DNA from: Acidobacteriota bacterium
GTDB lineage: Bacteria > Acidobacteriota > UBA4820 > DSQY01
NCBI GenBank assembly: GCA_021814355.1
Contig: JAKAIJ010000027.1
Location: 1-17,467, forward strand
Length of the DNA stretch: 17,467 nt
Reading direction: 5' to 3'
Shown here one piece after another: positions 13,478 to 17,467 of the stretch. The notes under the pieces were generated by a model, which saw only the letters and a program-made list of their open reading frames with translations, was not told where the DNA came from and searched no databases. The position numbers and the translations under genes were made by a program. Position 1 is the stretch's first letter; each line of letters begins with the position of its first letter.

Positions 13478-15889
13478 ATGAAGCGTGGAGCTCTCGCCGC
13501 CATCCTGGGCCTCGTCTCGGTCGCGGCGGCCGGCGTCTACCTGGCCGTGGTGGGCCCGGTGGTGAACGCGCCGCTCGGCCTCTCGCGATTCGACGAGGAG
13601 CGGGTGCGCGAGAGGGTCCTGCTCACGGCGCAGAGGCTGCTGGATTCGCCCGGCCCCGTGGAGCTGCGGCTCTCGGCAAGCACCGACACGGAGACGCTGC
13701 GCCGGCTCCAGCGCCTGGTGGGCCTCTCCGCCGCGAGCTACTGGGGGGCGGCGAAGCTGCCCATCCAGCAGTGGTCGTACCGGGTGGTGCCCCGGCGGTC
13801 CCTCGCGGCTCTAGATTTCCGGGAGGACCGGAAGGACGAAAAAGGGGAGCGCGGCTCCGTCATGACGGTGGACGTCAGCAGCTCGGGGCAGATTCTCGGC
13901 CTCGAAATTGGTGCCCCGCCGGACCGACCGCCCGTGGAGACCACCCACGACGAGGCCCGCCGGAAGGCCGAGGACCTCCTGCGCTTTCTGGGCGTGGACG
14001 TGGGCGCCCTCGCGCTCACCGCCTACAACGCCGGGGAGGTGGGCGGGAGGCAGCGGTACGACTTCGCTTGGCGCGCCCCCATCCAGGGTCTCCCGGCGGT
14101 CGTCTCCGAGTACTCGGTGACGCTCGAGGGGGGCTACATCAGGAAGTTCGACCGGAAAGTCCGGTTCGAGGCCCCCGCGCCCCCCGACCCCGGCGTAACC
14201 CTCGTTCTTCCCCTCTTCGCCTTCGCCGCGTGGTTCTTCCTGGCGCTGCTCACCCTCTTCCTCTTCGTCCAGAAGCTCCGCCGCGACGAGGTGGACTTCC
14301 AGCACGTGAAGAAGGTCTTCTTCACCGCCGGCGGGCTCGCCTTCTTCGCCTCGCTCTTCGACCACGACGGCCAGTGGGCCCAGACCCTCCTCGCGGCGGT
14401 GGTGGTCTCGGTTCTCTCGGCCCTCTTCTTCGCCCTGCTCTGGACGGTCGGCGAGTCGTTCTTGAGGCAAGCCTTCCCCGAGAAGCTCGCCTTCACCGAC
14501 CTCGTCCTCGACAACACCTGGCGGGTGCGGGAGGTGGGCGCGGCGGCCCTCTGGTGCGGCGCCGCGGGGCTGGCGCTGCTCGCCCTTCCGGACCTGCTCT
14601 ACGCCCTCGCGATCGGAGGCACGGGGTCGGACTTGGTCCTTCTGCCCGCGAGCGCCCGGCTTCAGAGCCTTACGGTCCCCGGGGGGCTCGCGGTCCAGGC
14701 GCTGGTGGGGCCCGTCCCGTGGGTCGTGATGCTCGGGCTCGTCTTTCTGGGCGTGCTCTACCCGTTCCTGAGGCTGCGGTTCCGGCCGGCGGTCTCGGGG
14801 CCGCTCTTCTGCGCGCTCTTCGGCGCGGCTGCCGCGGTGGCGGTTCCCGTGGGTCCGGCCTCCCTGGCCTTCGCCTGCGCCGTAGTGGTGGGGGTTCTGC
14901 TCTTCGCGGCAATGGAGCTGGGCGGGCTCCTCTGCGGGTTCCTCCTCCTCTACGGACCCCTGGTGGTCCTCCGAGCGGGGCTCCTGCTGACCGCCCAGCA
15001 GCGGGCGGTGTCGGGGCAGGGCGCCGCCGCGCTCGTCCTGCTCGCGGCGGGCCTCCTCGCGGCGGCGTGGCTCGCCTGGCGGGGACGGCCCCTCGAGGAC
15101 GTGCAGCCCTACGAGCCCGCCTACCTGACGCGCCTGCGGGAGCGGGAGCGGTTCGCCAGGGAGCTGGAGATCGCCAAGAGCCTCCAGGAGCGCTTTCTGC
15201 CCAGGGAGACCCCCGCCATTCCGGGTTTTACCCTCGCGGCGCGCTGCACCCCCGCCATGGAGGTGGGGGGCGACTACTTCGACTACCTGCCCCTGGCGCG
15301 GGGCCGCTGGTTGATCATCCTGGGGGACGTGTCGGGAAAGGGCGTGAAGGCGGCCTTCTACATGACCCTGACCAAGGGGATCCTCCACGCGGTCTCGAGC
15401 CTCGAGCAGGGCCACACGGAGATCATCAGCCACCTGAACCGCCTCTTCGGGAAGCTGAGCGACGACGGCACCTTCCTGACGCTGTGCGCCGTCGTGCTGG
15501 ACCCGACGGCGCGGGAGGCCACGATCCTCTCCGCGGGCCACAACCCGCCGGTCCTGGTGCGCCGCGGATCGGCGCGGGCGCTGTCGCCCAGGGGGCTTGT
15601 CCTGGGGCTCATGCCCGACGAGGTCTTCCTGCGGACCCTGGAGAACTGCACCGTCTCCCTCGAGCCGGGGGACGCGCTGGTGCTGTACACCGACGGCGTC
15701 ACGGAGGCCATGGACCGCCGCCAGGAGGAGTTCGAACTGGACCGCCTCCTGGCGTGCCTCGAGGGCTGCTCCGGGCTCTCCGCCGAGGTCACCCTGGACC
15801 GCGTCGCCGCCGCCGTGCACGGCTTCTGTGGGGACGCCCCGCAGGCCGACGACCTCACCCTGCTGGTGCTCAAAGTCCATGAAGCCTGA
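13478..15889 (+). CDS. Polytopic membrane protein with C-terminal SpoIIE/RsbU-type PP2C phosphatase domain
   Basis: An 803-residue protein. A first helix (about 4-27) precedes a roughly 200-residue soluble, probably periplasmic, region that looks like repeated PepSY-type folds (a judgement from pattern, not certain). From about 238 to 540 there are around eight hydrophobic segments, broken by a short stretch with VGESFLRQAFPEKL. The C-terminal domain (about 549-803) is a SpoIIE-type serine phosphatase. It has ELEIAKSLQERFLP, EVGGDYFDY with D599, GDVSGKG with D617, SAGHNPP, LYTDGVTEA with D739, and ADDLTLLVL with D791 and D792, so all metal-binding aspartates are present. Such enzymes dephosphorylate anti-anti-sigma (STAS) proteins in partner-switching pathways; no anti-sigma or STAS gene is in this window. 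The membrane part probably senses a signal. The ATG at 13478 has no Shine-Dalgarno but a promoter ending 8 nt upstream. The end overlaps larB by 11 bp. Confidence 0.88.
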   Translation: MKRGALAAILGLVSVAAAGVYLAVVGPVVNAPLGLSRFDEERVRERVLLTAQRLLDSPGPVELRLSASTDTETLRRLQRLVGLSAASYWGAAKLPIQQWSYRVVPRRSLAALDFREDRKDEKGERGSVMTVDVSSSGQILGLEIGAPPDRPPVETTHDEARRKAEDLLRFLGVDVGALALTAYNAGEVGGRQRYDFAWRAPIQGLPAVVSEYSVTLEGGYIRKFDRKVRFEAPAPPDPGVTLVLPLFAFAAWFFLALLTLFLFVQKLRRDEVDFQHVKKVFFTAGGLAFFASLFDHDGQWAQTLLAAVVVSVLSALFFALLWTVGESFLRQAFPEKLAFTDLVLDNTWRVREVGAAALWCGAAGLALLALPDLLYALAIGGTGSDLVLLPASARLQSLTVPGGLAVQALVGPVPWVVMLGLVFLGVLYPFLRLRFRPAVSGPLFCALFGAAAAVAVPVGPASLAFACAVVVGVLLFAAMELGGLLCGFLLLYGPLVVLRAGLLLTAQQRAVSGQGAAALVLLAAGLLAAAWLAWRGRPLEDVQPYEPAYLTRLRERERFARELEIAKSLQERFLPRETPAIPGFTLAARCTPAMEVGGDYFDYLPLARGRWLIILGDVSGKGVKAAFYMTLTKGILHAVSSLEQGHTEIISHLNRLFGKLSDDGTFLTLCAVVLDPTAREATILSAGHNPPVLVRRGSARALSPRGLVLGLMPDEVFLRTLENCTVSLEPGDALVLYTDGVTEAMDRRQEEFELDRLLACLEGCSGLSAEVTLDRVAAAVHGFCGDAPQADDLTLLVLKVHEA

Positions 15890-16655
15890 CGCGATCCGGG
15901 AGCTCCTGCGCGACGTGGCTTCGGGCGCCGTGGCGCCCGAGGAGGCCTTCGCGCGCCTGTTGGACCTGCCCTTCGAGGACCTCGGGTTCGCCCGGCTGGA
16001 CCACCACCGCTGGGCCCGGAGGGGCTTTCCCGAGGCCGTGTTCGGCGAGGGGAAGAGCGCGGAGGATCTGATCCGCATCCTCGACGCCTTCGCAAGCCGC
16101 GAGGCGCCCTGCCTCGTGACGCGACTCGGGGCGGAGAAGGCCGAGGTGGTGGGGGCGCGCTGCCCGGGGCTGACCTACCACCCGCGGGCCCGCCTGGCCT
16201 ACCGCGGACCCGAGCCCGGGGAGGGGGAAGGCGGCGTGGTGGTTCTCTCCGCCGGTACCAGCGACGCACCGGTGGCCGAGGAGGCGGCGCTCACCGCGCG
16301 CTACCTCGGGGCCCGGGTGGAAACGAGGTTCGACGTGGGCGTCGCGGGGCTCCACCGGCTCGCCTCCGTCCTCCCCGATCTGCGCGCGGCCCACGTGGTG
16401 GTGGCGGTGGCCGGCATGGAGGGCGCCCTGCCCTCCGTGGTGGCCGGGCTCACGGGCGCCGTGGTCATCGGCGTTCCCACCTCGGTCGGCTTCGGCGTGC
16501 ACGACGGGGGCAAGACGCCCCTCTTCGCCATGCTCGCCTCCTGCGTCCCCGGCCTTCTCGTCGTGAACGTGGACGGGGGTTTTTCCGCGGGGTACGCGGC
16601 CGCCGCCATCAACCGCGCCGTCGCGCGGGGGCGCGCGGGGGACTCCCGGGCGTGA
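15879..16655 (+). CDS. larB: LarB, nickel-pincer nucleotide cofactor biosynthesis carboxylase/hydrolase
   Basis: A 258-residue protein of the LarB (AIR-carboxylase/PurE-like) family. In known systems LarB carboxylates the pyridinium ring of nicotinate adenine dinucleotide and releases AMP, giving the dicarboxylate mononucleotide that LarE then thiolates and LarC loads with nickel. Residues 1 to about 110 form the helical N-terminal part starting KPDAIRELLRDVASG. The PurE-like core runs from VVVLSAGTSDAPVAEEAA to the end, with VVAVAGMEGALPSVVAGL, GVPTSVGFG, and ASCVPG with C222, which lines up with the cysteine that forms the covalent substrate adduct in characterised LarB. The ATG at 15879 is inside the end of the phosphatase gene (11-bp overlap), so it is translationally coupled. 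larC and larE are not in this window. A nickel-pincer racemase or epimerase is presumably encoded elsewhere. Confidence 0.92.
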   Translation: MKPDAIRELLRDVASGAVAPEEAFARLLDLPFEDLGFARLDHHRWARRGFPEAVFGEGKSAEDLIRILDAFASREAPCLVTRLGAEKAEVVGARCPGLTYHPRARLAYRGPEPGEGEGGVVVLSAGTSDAPVAEEAALTARYLGARVETRFDVGVAGLHRLASVLPDLRAAHVVVAVAGMEGALPSVVAGLTGAVVIGVPTSVGFGVHDGGKTPLFAMLASCVPGLLVVNVDGGFSAGYAAAAINRAVARGRAGDSRA

Positions 16656-17467
16656 GCGGGGGAGGTTCCGTCACGGTCTTCCTGCGCGGGCGGCTGCGCG
16701 TCCTCCAGCCCGAGCGCGGCTACCGCTTCAACGTGGACTCGGTGATCCTGAGCCTCTTCGCCCGCGTGCGGGACGGCGAGCGCGTGCTGGACCTGGGGAG
16801 CGGCTCGGGGATCCTCCTGCTCCTCGCGGGGTATTTCCACCACCCCGCGCGCCTCCTGGGCGTGGAGCTCCAGCCCGATCTCGCGGCCATGGCCGCGGAG
16901 AACCTCACCGCCAACGGGTGGGACGCGGAGGCGGAGTGCCGAGCGGGGGACCTCCGGGACCCGGACCTCGTGGAGGCGGGCGCCTGGGACCTGGCGGTCT
17001 CCAACCCGCCCTACCACGATCCCGCGCGGGGCATGCCGAGCCCCGACCCGGCGCGGGACCTGGCGAGGCGGGGCGGCGCCTGCTCCCTGCCCGAACTCTG
17101 CGCGGCGGCGGCGAGGGCGCTGGCGCCCCGCGGGCGGTTCTGCTTCCTCGCGCCGACCCTCCGGCTGGCCGAGGCGCTGGATGCGCTCGGGGCCGCGGGG
17201 TTGTCGCCCCGGCTCACCCGCGCCGTGCACGCGGCGCCGGGATCCGACTCCCACGTCACGCTCGTGCAGGCGCGGCGGGAGCCGGGGGTGGGGTGCCTCG
17301 CGCTTCCGCCGCTCCACCTGAGGGACGAGGCGGGCGACTACGCCCCCGAGGTCCAGGCCCGGCTCGACGCCGACCGCGGCCCCGCGCCGCGGTTCCTTCT
17401 CGACGCCATGCTCGGCCGGCTGGCCCGGTACCTGCGGCTCCTGGGCTACGACGCCGCCTACGTCCGG
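16652..17467 (+). CDS. TrmN6-like methyltransferase fused in frame to a Mut7-C-type RNase domain (partial, runs off window)
   Basis: An open frame of 272 codons with no stop before the window edge. It starts at the GTG at 16652, which overlaps the larB stop by 4 bp (GTGA). Residues 1 to about 240 are an N6-adenine methyltransferase of the TrmN6/YabB type, which modifies A37 of tRNA-Val in known members. It has GYRFNVDSVILSLFA, the S-adenosylmethionine loop VLDLGSGSG with D47, catalytic N118-P-P-Y121, and the family's C-terminal tag seen here as LRDEAGDYAPEVQARL. Instead of ending there, the frame continues with PAPRFLLDAMLGRLARYL and RLLGYD (to residue 272). This is the opening of Mut7-C (PIN-like RNase) domains, with likely catalytic D251. 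I checked the reading frame base by base across the junction and found no stop. It could be a tRNA- or rRNA-acting bifunctional protein. The remainder of the nuclease domain is outside the window. Confidence 0.8.
   Translation, partial: MSGGGSVTVFLRGRLRVLQPERGYRFNVDSVILSLFARVRDGERVLDLGSGSGILLLLAGYFHHPARLLGVELQPDLAAMAAENLTANGWDAEAECRAGDLRDPDLVEAGAWDLAVSNPPYHDPARGMPSPDPARDLARRGGACSLPELCAAAARALAPRGRFCFLAPTLRLAEALDALGAAGLSPRLTRAVHAAPGSDSHVTLVQARREPGVGCLALPPLHLRDEAGDYAPEVQARLDADRGPAPRFLLDAMLGRLARYLRLLGYDAAYVR

Noticed and set aside
13441..15882. Second long plus-strand frame overlapping the phosphatase gene
   Set aside because: It is Arg/Gly/Pro-rich with no recognisable domain. The frame starting at 13478 has membrane helices and all SpoIIE metal ligands.
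13811..16078. Long minus-strand frame opposite the phosphatase and larB
   Set aside because: Composition is that of an antisense shadow, and both plus-strand genes are well supported.
1..17467. CRISPR array, tRNA or rRNA gene, transposase, phage or toxin-antitoxin genes
   Set aside because: I found no regularly spaced repeats, cloverleaf-like sequence, transposase motif or small toxin/antitoxin gene pair on either strand.

Overview
The window is very GC-rich, densely coding DNA with no rRNA, tRNA, CRISPR array, transposase or phage gene. It reads as ordinary chromosome from a bacterium with at least partly fermentative or anaerobic metabolism. The gene set suggests an Acidobacteriota-like or deltaproteobacterial-grade lineage: a ferredoxin-dependent 2-oxoacid oxidoreductase with butyrate kinase and phosphotransbutyrylase, a large PAS-rich hybrid histidine kinase, a polytopic SpoIIE-type phosphatase, and leaderless-looking promoters. 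That assignment is inference only; no marker gene here settles it.

Layout. Positions 1-215 hold no convincing gene but contain an imperfect tandem repeat. At 216-923 (-) is a small membrane protein with a Ser/Gly linker and C-terminal zinc ribbon. At 988-5561 (-) is a four-gene unit, buk-iorA-iorB-ptb. It would oxidise aryl (or other) 2-oxoacids to acyl-CoA with ferredoxin, then recover ATP through acyl phosphate. A roughly 240-bp imperfect palindromic element of a widespread environmental intergenic type separates iorA from iorB. At 5787-7055 (-) is a radical SAM protein with an unusually spaced cysteine motif. Divergent from it, 7149-10808 (+) encodes a 1219-residue hybrid histidine kinase with its own receiver. 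It converges, with a 6-bp gap, on an aroF-cysS operon (13222 to 10815, -). Divergent from aroF, 13478-17467 (+) is an overlapping run: a membrane-anchored SpoIIE-type phosphatase, larB (nickel-pincer cofactor synthesis), and a TrmN6-like methyltransferase whose frame continues into a Mut7-C-type RNase domain and leaves the window.

Several promoters are visible with 17-19 bp spacers. Two of them, before the zinc-ribbon protein and before the phosphatase, place the -10 element only 6-8 nt from an ATG that has no Shine-Dalgarno sequence, so those mRNAs are probably leaderless. Others (buk, aroF) have short leaders with a Shine-Dalgarno.

The most unusual items are the methyltransferase-Mut7-C fusion, the CX10CX2C radical SAM protein, the oxidoreductase/kinase operon interrupted by a repeat, and a dyad that could mask the ribosome-binding site of the radical SAM gene.
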